Below are positions 1 through 6,746 of a stretch of 19,777 nt of DNA, one piece after another. Origin of the DNA: JAIVJN01 sp036732565. Lineage in GTDB: Bacteria; Acidobacteriota; Vicinamibacteria; Vicinamibacterales; UBA2999. The stretch lies in assembly GCA_036732565.1 (NCBI GenBank), contig DAINCF010000063.1, positions 1-19,777 of the forward strand. The letters are read 5' to 3'. A program made the position numbers and the translations under genes. The notes beneath the pieces were generated by a model. The model did not search any database and was not told the DNA's origin. It saw nothing but the letters and a program-made list of their open reading frames with translations. How positions within the stretch are numbered: the first letter of the stretch is position 1; the number at the start of each line of letters is the position of its first letter.

Positions 1-1
1 G

Positions 2-703
2 TCCGCGTGCGACCTCGACGCCGATCAACTCCGTCATGCGATTGGCACGCTGGTCGCGTGCGGGCTCGTCACGTCCGACGGATTTACTGGATTGCGCGCG
101 CTCGTGCGCGCGGCGCGCGGAAGGTGGGCGCTGCACGACCGCCGGGCGAAGTTCGCCGGGCGTTGGACCACGGTCGCGTTAAGGGACGATGGCATCCGGG
201 AAAGGGCAGTGGAGACTCAGGCTTGGGCCCTGTTGCGCCGCTACGGCATCGTCTGCCGCAGGGTGCTGACGCGAGAGACCAACGTCGCGACGTGGCGCGA
301 GCTCGTGCGCGTCTATCGGCGCCTGGAGGCGCGCGGCGAGATTCGCGGGGGGCGCTTCGTGTCCGGGCTGTCCGGCGAGCAGTTTGCCCTGCCGGATGCG
401 GTCGAGCGGCTGCGCGAAGTCCGTCGGACCCCGGCGGACGGTGCCTTGATCGTGATCAGCGCCGCCGATCCGCTGAATCTGGCCGGCATCATCACCGCCG
501 GCCCTGTTCGCATGAGCGCGGTGGGCGGAGGCGGAGGTCGCATCCGCGCGGTGGGGCGCCACCGTATCGTCTACCGAGATGGCGTGCCACTGGCGGTCCT
601 CGAAGGGGAGTTCGTCCGCGAGCTCGCGCCGATCGATCCCGCGATCGCACCGGATGTGTCGCGCGCCCTTCGTACGCGCCGCCCGACAGCCGTGTTGGCA
701 TGA
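2..703 (+). CDS. lhr: Lhr-type ATP-dependent helicase, C-terminal part (5' end outside window)
   Basis: The reading frame is open from base 2 and stops at TGA 701-703, giving the last ~233 residues of a larger protein. The segment GLVTSDGFTGLRALVR (encoded just before the internal ATG at 92) matches the conserved 'AGxVTNDTxxPLRAL' type block of the Lhr C-terminal region. It is followed by the expected LLRRYGIVCRRVLTRE and WRELVRVYRRLEARGEIRGG blocks and GLSGEQFALPDA. Lhr proteins are large superfamily 2 DNA helicases (about 1400-1600 residues) that act on DNA in the cytoplasm and are linked to repair. The helicase motor itself is upstream of the window. The internal ATG at 92 is not the true start, because the homologous sequence continues before it. 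The family assignment rests on remembered motif similarity, not on a search. Confidence 0.78.
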   Translation, partial: SACDLDADQLRHAIGTLVACGLVTSDGFTGLRALVRAARGRWALHDRRAKFAGRWTTVALRDDGIRERAVETQAWALLRRYGIVCRRVLTRETNVATWRELVRVYRRLEARGEIRGGRFVSGLSGEQFALPDAVERLREVRRTPADGALIVISAADPLNLAGIITAGPVRMSAVGGGGGRIRAVGRHRIVYRDGVPLAVLEGEFVRELAPIDPAIAPDVSRALRTRRPTAVLA

Positions 704-795
704 GACAAGACCTGTCTCTCGAAGCTCTACGACGCGTGGGACCACCGATAGGCGCCGAGTGGCGCGGCCGCGCCGCGCGCGACTAAGCTGCGGAG

Positions 796-1251
796 ATGAC
801 GCTCGAGCCTGAGATGACGTACCGCTTCAAGGTCCGCGGTCCTCTGGGCCGCACCGATGGCTCGCCACGCGGCACACGCGAGTATTGGGAGATGACCGAA
901 GGCACGATTACCGGCCCGCGTATCACGGCGACGGTTGCGATGCCGGGCGGCGACTGGATGGTGTACGGCACGGACGATTTCGGTCGTCCCGACGTCCGGG
1001 TCCAATTTCTAACCGATGATGGCGCGCTGGTGCTCCTGCACTACACGGGCCTGGTCCAGCGCTCGCCGGCGTTCGTCAGCGCCGCCACCAATGGCGGCGA
1101 GACGCGCTGGGACGACCAGTACATGCGGATGGCCATGACCTTCGACACCGGCGCCGAGCGCTACGCGTGGCTGAATCAGAGCCTGTTCGTCGCTCAGGGC
1201 CGATTGGCCGGGCCGAATGAAATCGAATACGCGATTTTTCGAGTGAGCTGA
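796..1251 (+). CDS. DUF3237 family protein
   Basis: This is a complete 151-residue protein. The start MTLEPEMTYRFKV fits the usual opening of DUF3237 proteins (an 'LEP.F.....' strand). The middle has the family's G-T-I-xGP pattern (EGTITGPRI), then GGDWM, and an RFEtG-like block (FDTGAERYAWLNQSLFVAQGR). The family folds as a small cytoplasmic beta-barrel and has no known biochemical role. The ATG at 796 is directly preceded by CGGAG with no spacer, so the ribosome site is unclear. An in-frame ATG at 814 is possible but would cut into the conserved start. It lies 92 bp after the helicase gene on the same strand, with no visible functional link to it. Confidence 0.75.
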   Translation: MTLEPEMTYRFKVRGPLGRTDGSPRGTREYWEMTEGTITGPRITATVAMPGGDWMVYGTDDFGRPDVRVQFLTDDGALVLLHYTGLVQRSPAFVSAATNGGETRWDDQYMRMAMTFDTGAERYAWLNQSLFVAQGRLAGPNEIEYAIFRVS

Positions 1252-1268
1252 CGCGGCGCAGCAGAATC

Positions 1269-1298
1269 TTGGCGTCCAGCAAGGACGTTGTGTATAGT
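1269..1298 (+). promoter_or_regulatory. Putative sigma70-type promoter for tRNA-Lys
   Basis: A -35-like TTGGCG (1269-1274) and a -10-like TATAGT (1293-1298) are separated by 18 bp. They lie between the DUF3237 stop and the tRNA, with about 110 bp of leader before the tRNA. The -10 matches five of six consensus bases and the -35 four of six. Confidence 0.45.
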
Positions 1299-1322
1299 TG
1301 AGTGTTGCCATACGCGCGTCGC

Positions 1323-1347
1323 GCGAGCGAGGCTGCGCCTCACTCGC
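1323..1347. repeat. GC-rich hairpin in the tRNA leader
   Basis: The arms GCGAG-C-GAGGC and GCCTC-A-CTCGC pair around a TGC loop (10 paired bases, one mismatch). No T-tract follows, so it is not a standard intrinsic terminator. It lies in the presumed tRNA precursor leader, or may be a small intergenic repeat. Confidence 0.5.
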
Positions 1348-1410
1348 TACGGTGTTAGCTAGCCCCGCCTCCGGCAGGGCGCCCTAGCCGAGCGCGCGTC
1401 CCACCCACGT

Positions 1411-1486
1411 GGGCCCGTAGCTCAACTGGCAGAGCAGCAGACTCTTAATCTGTTGGTTGAAGGTTCGATTCCTTCCGGGCTCACCA
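1411..1486 (+). tRNA. tRNA-Lys (anticodon CTT)
   Basis: A full cloverleaf can be drawn. The acceptor stem is GGGCCCG with CGGGCTC (one G-U pair). The D arm is GCTC/GAGC. The anticodon stem GCAGA/TCTGT holds loop CTCTTAA, so the anticodon is CTT, reading AAG (lysine). The T arm is GAAGG-TTCGATT-CCTTC. Discriminator A73 (1483) and an encoded CCA (1484-1486) complete a 76-nt gene. A perfect palindrome CCCACGTGGG (1404-1413) overlaps the 5' processing point. The 3' end is reused in the repeat array that follows directly. Confidence 0.96.
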
Positions 1487-1510
1487 ACTCGCGCTTTGGC
1501 GCGAGTTGGT
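1483..1510 (+). repeat. Perfect 12-bp hairpin swallowing the tRNA 3' end
   Basis: The arm ACCAACTCGCGC (1483-1494) is perfectly complementary to GCGCGAGTTGGT (1499-1510), with loop TTTG. The 5' arm begins with the discriminator A and CCA of tRNA-Lys. There is no T-run after it, so it is more likely a 3'-processing or trailer structure than an ordinary terminator. Confidence 0.6.
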
Positions 1511-1789
1511 TTCGCCACGGAAGGCTTCAGGCACACATCGCAAAACTACGTTTTGCGATAGTGGGCACGATTCCTTCAAGACTCCGATTCATCGCTCTGC
1601 GCGCGTTGGTTTCGCCCGGACGGCTTCAGATACATTGCAACTCGCCTGCGGCTCGTTGCGAATGGGCACGATTCCTTCGAGTCTCCCAATCCCCGCGTTG
1701 TGCAAGGTGGTCCACCGCCGGAAGGCTTCAGGCCCGCACCGAACCCTTCGGGTTGCGCCAGCGGGCACGATTCCTTCCGGGCTCACCAG
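1505..1789 (+). repeat. Three tandem ~100-bp units with tRNA-Lys-like 3' tails
   Basis: The units start at 1505, 1605 and 1705. Each runs: GTTGGTTTCGCC-like head (diverged in the third), CGGAAGGCTTCAGG-like block, a self-complementary hairpin, then GGGCACGATTCCTTC and a tail resembling CGGGCTCACCA. The shared TTCCTTC occurs in the tRNA at 1469 and in the units at 1571, 1672 and 1771, so the period is 99-102 bp and the tRNA T-arm/acceptor end serves as the first tail. The third unit's tail (1768-1786) matches the tRNA end closely, through CTCACCA. The hairpin sequence differs in every unit but stays paired: ATCGCAAAAC/GTTTTGCGAT in the first, a bulged ATTGCAAC/GTTGCGAAT in the second, GCCCGC/GCGGGC plus AACCC/GGGTT in the third. 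No protein is supported here. Confidence 0.8.
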
Positions 1790-2076
1790 CTCCAAGTCGT
1801 TGATTCTGACGGCTGAAGGTCGCAACCCAGGGCTTTCAATCGATGAAGGCCGACGGCGCTTTTGCCGAGTACGCCATCGGTGGTGCGATGGCGGTTAGCG
1901 AAACATCAACATCCGCGAAGGCGGTCCGCCATAGCGCGAGAATGCACGCGCGCGAAGGCGGACTTCACCGCTCGTTGCGAGCTACGTTGGCAAGCCACAC
2001 GAAGGTGCTGCCCGAGGCGCGCCGAAGCGTCTTCGCGAAGGCGGGCCGCTGCTCGAGTGTCGGCGAGGTTCGCTCA
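1790..2076. other. Intergenic stretch with degenerate GAAGGCGG motifs, no gene seen
   Basis: The core GAAGGCGG recurs near 1918, 1954 and 2037, with variants around GGTCC, ACTTC and GCC. GGCGGTCCGCC (about 1921-1931) is palindromic. Open frames across it (for example 1843-2121) have biased Arg/Ala/Ser composition, no recognisable domain, and run into the 3' end of the opposite-strand oxidoreductase. I read it as decayed intergenic repeat material. Confidence 0.5.
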
Positions 2077-3183
2077 TCAAGAGGCCACGAGCTGGGTCGC
2101 TCGCACGCTCATTCGAAGTGACTCGCGCCCGTTGTCTTCCGTGATCACCCGCGGGTGAGAGGGCTCGGCGATGAACGCGAGCTGATCGGCGAGCATGGCG
2201 CGCAGCAGATCGCCATAGACGGTCATCTTCGTTGCCGGCGCCGACGTCAGCGTGATGCGCTGATAGGCGTCGTATGTCTTGTGACGCGCATGGAACGTCC
2301 GCTCAGATGGGGCGTAGAGCTGCTCCACATCGAGCCGCGCACCCGGAAAAATCGACGCGAGCGTCCGGGTTGCTGCCTCGTCCAGAGCAGTGCGCACGAC
2401 GGCCTGCGTCGGGATCCACTCGCGCAGTGTCACGTCTCCGCGCTCGAAGAGGAGGCGGAGTTCCTGACGGTCCATCCGGCCCGCTTGCGTAAAGCCGTGG
2501 TAGAACGTCACCGGCACGTCGCCGTAGCGAGCGGTGCAGTAGACCTGCTCCTCGATCCCCGATCCGGGACGCAGCACGCGCCCCGCCGATTCGACGAGGC
2601 CGCGGCCGAGCCACCCCGCAAACATGTCAAAAAAATGCACCCCGTGCTCGATGAAGATCCCGCCGCTCTTGGTGCGGTCCCAGAACCAATGGTCTGGCGC
2701 CAGCCCCTCGTCGCAGGCATAGTTCTCGAAGGTTCCGCGCAGCACGTCGCCGAGTAGCTTCGAGTCCACGAGCGCCTTGATCTGCCCGAACAGTGGGTTG
2801 TAGCGCTGCATCAGGTTGGTGACCAGCAGGAGCCGCCTGTCTCGCGCTAGAGACACGAGCTCGTCGGCCTGCTCCATCGTGACAGCGAGAGGCTTCTCGA
2901 CGATAACGTGCTTACCGGCGCGAAGCGCATCTCGGGCTTGCTCGTGGTGGAGAAAGGGCGGTGTGGCGATGTAGACGAGCTGCACGTCGGGCATCGCGAA
3001 CAGCACATCCGCGCGTTGCACGTCCGCCAGACCGAACCGTCTGGCGCAGGCGAGCGACGCTTCGCGATGCGTGCCGGCGATGCACCGCAGCGCCGCCCCA
3101 GGCACCTGCGCGAACTGCTGCGCCGCGAACATGGCGAAGCCACCAAAGCCGAGGATGCCGATGCCGATCGCGTTTGCTGCCAT
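2077..3183 (-). CDS. Gfo/Idh/MocA family NAD(P)-dependent oxidoreductase
   Basis: This 368-residue protein has the classic two-domain layout. The N-terminal Rossmann fold has a glycine-rich turn GILGFGGFA (residues ~9-17), followed by YIATPPFLHHEQARDALRAG (71-90). The signature VEKPLA, with its conserved Lys at 97, is at 95-100. The C-terminal alpha/beta domain opens with SGGIFIEHGVHFFD, containing the conserved His183 and Asp186. Members oxidise or reduce sugars, inositols and related compounds in the cytoplasm; the substrate cannot be told here. Length is typical. The ATG at 3183 has a weak AGG about 7 nt upstream. The gene stands alone on the minus strand, flanked by repeat material on both sides, with a palindrome 30 bp upstream that may be an operator. 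Confidence 0.9.
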   Translation of the reverse strand: MAANAIGIGILGFGGFAMFAAQQFAQVPGAALRCIAGTHREASLACARRFGLADVQRADVLFAMPDVQLVYIATPPFLHHEQARDALRAGKHVIVEKPLAVTMEQADELVSLARDRRLLLVTNLMQRYNPLFGQIKALVDSKLLGDVLRGTFENYACDEGLAPDHWFWDRTKSGGIFIEHGVHFFDMFAGWLGRGLVESAGRVLRPGSGIEEQVYCTARYGDVPVTFYHGFTQAGRMDRQELRLLFERGDVTLREWIPTQAVVRTALDEAATRTLASIFPGARLDVEQLYAPSERTFHARHKTYDAYQRITLTSAPATKMTVYGDLLRAMLADQLAFIAEPSHPRVITEDNGRESLRMSVRATQLVAS

Positions 3184-3212
3184 GGGGATGCCTGATTCTC
3201 TCGGAACTCGAT

Positions 3213-3224
3213 GTGCGTTCGCAC
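3213..3224. promoter_or_regulatory. Possible operator before the Gfo/Idh/MocA gene
   Basis: GTGCG and CGCAC form a perfect inverted repeat around TT, 30 bp upstream of the ATG at 3183. A direct repeat GTCACGTCAC lies just beyond it. No clear -10/-35 pair was found, so the role is a guess. Confidence 0.3.
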
Positions 3225-3345
3225 TACTGTGTCACGTCACGCGACATCGGTCAGGCGGCCTTCGAGGCTGGTCAATTCGCCTGAGCCATGCACCAACTCG
3301 GTTCCAACTGGCGAATGTTAGGGCCACCAATCCTCGCTCCGCTCG

Positions 3346-3455
3346 GCTCGGTTTCGCCGCGGAAGTTCTCAGGCACACCGCGATTCGCCTTCGGCTCATC
3401 GCGAGTGGGCACGATTCCTTCGAGTCTCCCAATCCCGCAACCCGAAGGGTTCGGT
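3346..3455 (+). repeat. Solo copy of the tRNA-tail repeat
   Basis: This stretch repeats the unit found after tRNA-Lys: GGTTTCGCCGCGGAAG, CAGGCACAC, a hairpin CGCGAT/ATCGCG (3379-3403), then AGTGGGCACGATTCCTTCGA and GTCTCCCAAT. It is followed at 3437-3455 by the exact reverse complement of the 19-nt hairpin core found at 1738-1756 in the third array unit. It lies in the gap between two minus-strand genes, in the same orientation as the array, 1.6 kb away. Confidence 0.75.
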
Positions 3456-3461
3456 CCTACC

Positions 3462-4451
3462 CTAGGGGACGACAGCAGTGCAGATGCGATTCGCGGACGG
3501 GGAAGGCATCCCCACACCTGCGGGCAGATAGCGCTTTCCGAGTTCCGCGCTTCCGAAATCGGAGAGAACGCGCAGGCCCCGCGCGGTGACAAACGCTCGC
3601 GCGTTCTCGCCAGAGACACCAAAAATGAACGGCTCTCCCACTTTGGCCACGATCTTCGACACGTCGCGCAACGCCGAGGTTGACGAGTCGAGTGCGCTTT
3701 GGAGGAAGTAGTCGAAGACAATCCGGCTTCCGCTCGCACCCTTCCGCATCACCGTACGAAGGGTCGCATCCACCGCAGCCTCAGGGATGTACATCGAAAC
3801 GCCCTCCCAGATGAACAGGGCTTTCTTGGTCGCATCGTATCCGGCCCGGTCCAATACCAGGGCGAGATCCTCCGTTGTGAAATCGATCGGAACGTACGAC
3901 ACATGGTCCGGCAGCGATCCCAGCACGTCGCGAACACGACCCTTCTTATACTCTTGCGTCTGCGGCAGATCGAGCTCGAAGACTCGCATGCGGCGCAGGG
4001 CGTCGAACCGGTACGCGCGGGAATCGAGGCCGGCACCGAGCAGCACGATCTGGTCGATGCCAGCCGCGAGGCTGTCTCCGAGCACGTCGTCGATGTGGCG
4101 GGTCCTGATGTGGACGCCGCGTGCGAAGACACTTCGGTTGCCGAGACTCGCCCACGCCGCGTCGGTGTTCATGTCGAGCGCCTTGACGACCGCCTCAGCC
4201 CCATCCGCGACCAGGATGGCGCGCTCGGCTGGACCGACCAAGCGTTCGGCTAGATGATCGCTATTGCGGACGGCAGTATCGGGATGCCGTGCTCCGATCG
4301 CTCGATAGGCGGCCACTTCCAAGGCGGTGGCGGACGGCTTGGCTTGGGCAGCGGCAATGGCTGACGCCCCCGCCGCAATCGCAGTGGCCGCCACAAGTCG
4401 ACAACCGGTTGCCAAGAGTGACATGCCGCGCAACCTACCAGACCGGATCAT
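3462..4451 (-). CDS. Leucine-carboxyl-methyltransferase-family SAM-dependent methyltransferase with N-terminal signal sequence
   Basis: In 4460-start numbering the protein has the family blocks GAGLDSRAYR (142-151, SAM-binding motif I), FELDLP (161-166, acidic motif II), HVSYVPIDF (186-194) and WEGVSMYI (218-225). These mark the LCM-like class I methyltransferases (PF04072/TIGR00027 group), which usually act on small molecules in the cytoplasm. Before the catalytic domain there is a basic n-region RSGRLRG, a long Ala-rich hydrophobic stretch and an AIAAAQA cleavage-like site near residue 40, which looks like a Sec signal peptide. A periplasmic enzyme would lack SAM, so this is odd. I chose ATG 4451, which keeps the basic n-region. 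TTG at 4460 and ATG at 4424 are alternatives; none has a strong ribosome site. Confidence 0.8.
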   Translation of the reverse strand: MIRSGRLRGMSLLATGCRLVAATAIAAGASAIAAAQAKPSATALEVAAYRAIGARHPDTAVRNSDHLAERLVGPAERAILVADGAEAVVKALDMNTDAAWASLGNRSVFARGVHIRTRHIDDVLGDSLAAGIDQIVLLGAGLDSRAYRFDALRRMRVFELDLPQTQEYKKGRVRDVLGSLPDHVSYVPIDFTTEDLALVLDRAGYDATKKALFIWEGVSMYIPEAAVDATLRTVMRKGASGSRIVFDYFLQSALDSSTSALRDVSKIVAKVGEPFIFGVSGENARAFVTARGLRVLSDFGSAELGKRYLPAGVGMPSPSANRICTAVVP

Positions 4452-4460
4452 CGTCGTCAA

Positions 4461-4722
4461 CGACGTGCGTTGAAGAACCAGCGCACGTCATCCAGCACGA
4501 CCGGTCGGAACGTTGTCGCAAGCTGCTCGTGGAAGGCCTCGGTACACGGGATGGCCTCGGTGCGACGGCGATGGGCAACGTATATGGATCACCGGAGAGT
4601 CAATCGCGCCGCAGGCGGTCTCGTTGTGGCGAGGTGAACATCATTGCGGCGGATGCGCCCTCTGAGCGATTGAATCGACTGCGACTGACGACTAGGCGCG
4701 CTGCGAGCTAGTCTTGGAAGCG
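4461..4722. other. Intergenic region with a possible broken gene fragment
   Basis: No complete gene is visible. On the minus strand one frame is open from a TGA near 4590 to a TGA at 4457-4459 and reads in part EAFHEQLATTFRPVVLDDVR, which looks more protein-like than its surroundings, yet has no good start codon. It may be the tail of a decayed gene. The rest shows nothing I recognise. Confidence 0.25.
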
Positions 4723-5187
4723 TCACGATAATGGACGTTCATCAATCCAGTCCACGTACAACCGTCGCTCCGAGAAGAGCCACGCCCCGTCGGCCTTCAC
4801 AAACGTGTCGAGGTAGCGTAGCGACGCGACCATCAAACGGCGCTTGTCGCCGTCGACCGTGACGTGATGCGCCAGGCAATAGGCTTCGCCGGTGGCCCGA
4901 TCTTGGGTCAGCGTCAAGATCGTGCTCTGTCCGACGAAGTGCGTCGTGGCGTCGTACTTGTTCAGATCCGCAAATACTGGAGCTAGCGCCTCGCGCGATC
5001 GTAGCTCCTGTGAGGGCGTTGGGTCCCTCGCATTCATGTACACCACGAAGTGCGTGTCCGCCGTGAAGAGCGACATCTGACCGTTCGCATCACGGCGATC
5101 GGCGCAGTGCGCATACGCCTCGACGAGTTCGCGGATCGCAAGGCGGTCGGCCGCTTCATTGGGAGAGACGGAGAGGTGTTTGCTCAT
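4723..5187 (-). CDS. SnoaL-like (NTF2 superfamily) protein, last gene of the DoxX operon
   Basis: This 154-residue protein starts MSKHLSVSPNEAADRLAIRELVEAYA... and shows the SnoaL-like pattern: helix with AIRELVEAYAHCADRRD (residues ~17-33), FTADTHFVVYM strand (41-51), then a beta-rich half ending in RYLDTF and a WLFSERRLYVDW strand. The fold is a cone-shaped pocket used by cyclases, isomerases, dehydratases and non-enzymes, so the function is open. The frame extends upstream to 5532, but ATG 5187 is preferred. AAGGAG lies 9 nt before it, the homologous sequence begins here, and the upstream part overlaps the neighbouring SnoaL-like gene in another frame. The gap to that gene is 22 bp, so they are very likely co-transcribed. 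Confidence 0.85.
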   Translation of the reverse strand: MSKHLSVSPNEAADRLAIRELVEAYAHCADRRDANGQMSLFTADTHFVVYMNARDPTPSQELRSREALAPVFADLNKYDATTHFVGQSTILTLTQDRATGEAYCLAHHVTVDGDKRRLMVASLRYLDTFVKADGAWLFSERRLYVDWIDERPLS

Positions 5188-5209
5188 GAAGCAAGTCTCC
5201 TTTGAAAGC

Positions 5210-5578
5210 TCAGGGCAACTGGTCGAAAAAGAGATAGACGGCAGCAATCCTGCCGTCCTGGGCAATGATGAAATCCGTTCCGGCGTACGCCGGCGCCTCA
5301 CCAGGACGGCCCGAGACCCACCGGACCCGCCCGCCATTGCCCAATTCCTCGGGTGCGGCAATTGGCCGATATCGAAAGTCAGGGTGAGTCGCTTTGATCG
5401 CGCCGGCGACGCGATCGATCCCGTCGCGGCCACGGTAAACGCCCTTGGGCTCGTAGAACACGCAGTCTTCGGTGAAGATCTCGTCGATGGCCGCGCGCCG
5501 ACGCCCGGGATCGTTTTCACCGAAGACGTCATGAAGATTACGGGTCAGCAAGGTCGATATGCTCTCGTGTGAAGCCAT
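5210..5578 (-). CDS. SnoaL-like (NTF2 superfamily) small protein
   Basis: This 122-residue protein is a typical single-domain SnoaL-like fold: N-terminal helix, IDEIFTEDCVFYEPKGVYRG (residues ~32-51) with the F-x-ED-C-xFYEP block, GRDGIDR, an HPDFRYRP strand, and a beta-rich end with DFIIAQDGRIAAVYLFFDQLP. Relatives include limonene-epoxide-hydrolase-like and polyketide-cyclase-like proteins; the activity cannot be assigned. AGGAG sits 7 nt before ATG 5578. It is 16 bp after the LLM oxidoreductase stop and 22 bp before a second, diverged SnoaL-like gene. The two could form a heteromeric pair or act in sequence on a product of the oxidoreductase (inference). Confidence 0.88.
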   Translation of the reverse strand: MASHESISTLLTRNLHDVFGENDPGRRRAAIDEIFTEDCVFYEPKGVYRGRDGIDRVAGAIKATHPDFRYRPIAAPEELGNGGRVRWVSGRPGEAPAYAGTDFIIAQDGRIAAVYLFFDQLP

Positions 5579-5594
5579 CGTGGTCTCCTCTCAA

Positions 5595-6698
5595 CTAACC
5601 ATCGGCCAGGGCACAGCGCCCATTGTCCGCTGTGCCCACGCCGCTCGACTGCTGCTCTCGCGTCGTTCTCGTCGGGTCCGCTTGACGTAACGTCGGCGCC
5701 ACGCCCGCCCCGATCGCGTCGATCGCGCGCATCATCTTTGCCTGTGGCAGCGAGGCGACGTTCATCTGAAAGGAGATCCGGGAGATCCCGCCCAGTGCCT
5801 CGGCGTGTCGAAGGATGTTGTCGGTCACTTCGTCCGGGCTGCCAATCAACAGCGCGCCGTCAGGACCCCGCTGGGCGTCGAAGCTCGCACGCGTCATGGG
5901 CGGCCACCCGCGCTCCTTGCCGACATCCGTCATCGCTTTCGCGTAACCGGGGTAGAACGTGTCAGCCGCTTCCTGCGTGGTGTGGCCGACATAGCCGAGC
6001 ATATGGACGCCGACCGTTAGTTGCTCCGGGGAGTAACCTTGCCGCCGGCCGGTTTCTCGATACAGATCGATCAGCGGCCGAAATCGACGCGGCTCGCCGC
6101 CAATGATCGCCACCATCAACGGCAGTCCCAGCGCGCCGGCGCGCGCGAACGATTTCGGCGTGCCGCCGACGCCGAGCCAGATCGGCAGAGACGCCTGCAT
6201 CGGCCGCGGGTAGACTCCTTGCCCCGTCAATGGAGCGCGGTACTTTCCGGCCCAATGCACATGCTCGTGCTCGCGGATCGTCAGCAGCAGCTCGAGCTTC
6301 TCCTCGAACAGGGCGTCGTAATCCTCCAAACGGAATCCGAAGAGCGGAAACGCCTCGATGGACGACCCGCGACCGACGATCATTTCCGCGCGTCCGCGCG
6401 AGAGCAGGTCGAGGGTGGCGAAGTTCTGAAAGGCGCGCACCGGGTCCTCGGCGCTCAGCACCGTGACCGCGCTCGTCAGACGAATACGTTGCGTACGTGC
6501 CGCGGCGGCGCCGAGAATGACGGCCGGAGCCGAATCCAGGAATTCGCGACGGTGGTGTTCGCCAACACCAAATGCGTCCAGGCCGACCTCGTCGGCATGT
6601 TCGATCTGCTCGACCAGTTGTCGCAGACGATCTGCTGGATTCAGCGCGCGACTGTTCTCGTCGAACGCCGCCGCAAAACTGTCAATACCCACTTGCAT
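5595..6698 (-). CDS. LLM class flavin-dependent oxidoreductase
   Basis: This 367-residue protein is a luciferase-like TIM-barrel enzyme of the F420/FMN-dependent class. Visible marks are GVGEHHRREF (residues 44-53), where luciferase-like enzymes carry the conserved xEHH, then RIRLTSAVTVLSAEDPVRAF (71-90), LDLLSRGRAEMIVGRGS (96-112), PRPMQASLPIWLGVGG and a late GSPDEVTDNIL block. Such enzymes oxidise or reduce a small organic substrate in the cytoplasm with reduced flavin, often in detoxification or breakdown routes. The last ~30 residues (after GVAPTLRQ) are low-complexity and look like a non-conserved tail. A GAGG lies 7 nt before ATG 6698. It sits 48 bp after doxX-like and 16 bp before a SnoaL-like gene, forming an operon under the divergent HxlR regulator. 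Confidence 0.93.
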   Translation of the reverse strand: MQVGIDSFAAAFDENSRALNPADRLRQLVEQIEHADEVGLDAFGVGEHHRREFLDSAPAVILGAAAARTQRIRLTSAVTVLSAEDPVRAFQNFATLDLLSRGRAEMIVGRGSSIEAFPLFGFRLEDYDALFEEKLELLLTIREHEHVHWAGKYRAPLTGQGVYPRPMQASLPIWLGVGGTPKSFARAGALGLPLMVAIIGGEPRRFRPLIDLYRETGRRQGYSPEQLTVGVHMLGYVGHTTQEAADTFYPGYAKAMTDVGKERGWPPMTRASFDAQRGPDGALLIGSPDEVTDNILRHAEALGGISRISFQMNVASLPQAKMMRAIDAIGAGVAPTLRQADPTRTTREQQSSGVGTADNGRCALADG

Positions 6699-6746
6699 CG
6701 GTGTGCCTCAGAACAAAGGACGTGGATTCCGAACGAAGCAAAACGC

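Noticed and set aside
1505..1789. CRISPR array
   Set aside because: The ~100-bp period, diverged units and internal hairpins do not fit short identical repeats with unique spacers, and no cas gene is present.
1453..1803. Open frame starting inside tRNA-Lys (MVEGSIPSGLT...)
   Set aside because: It is the translation of the tRNA 3' half and the non-coding repeat array; such spurious frames are common at tRNA genes.
1833..1846. TTTCAATCGATGAA as another LacI-type operator
   Set aside because: It shares the ATCGAT centre but not the TGCAAT arm and lies in decayed intergenic sequence with no gene start beside it.
1411..2076. Integrated element at the tRNA-Lys 3' end
   Set aside because: The tail copies resemble attachment cores, but no integrase or phage gene lies nearby; kept only as one explanation of the repeats.
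5188..5532. N-terminal extension of the SnoaL-like protein ending at 4723 up to 5532
   Set aside because: The extension overlaps the neighbouring SnoaL-like gene in another frame, and ATG 5187 has a strong ribosome site.
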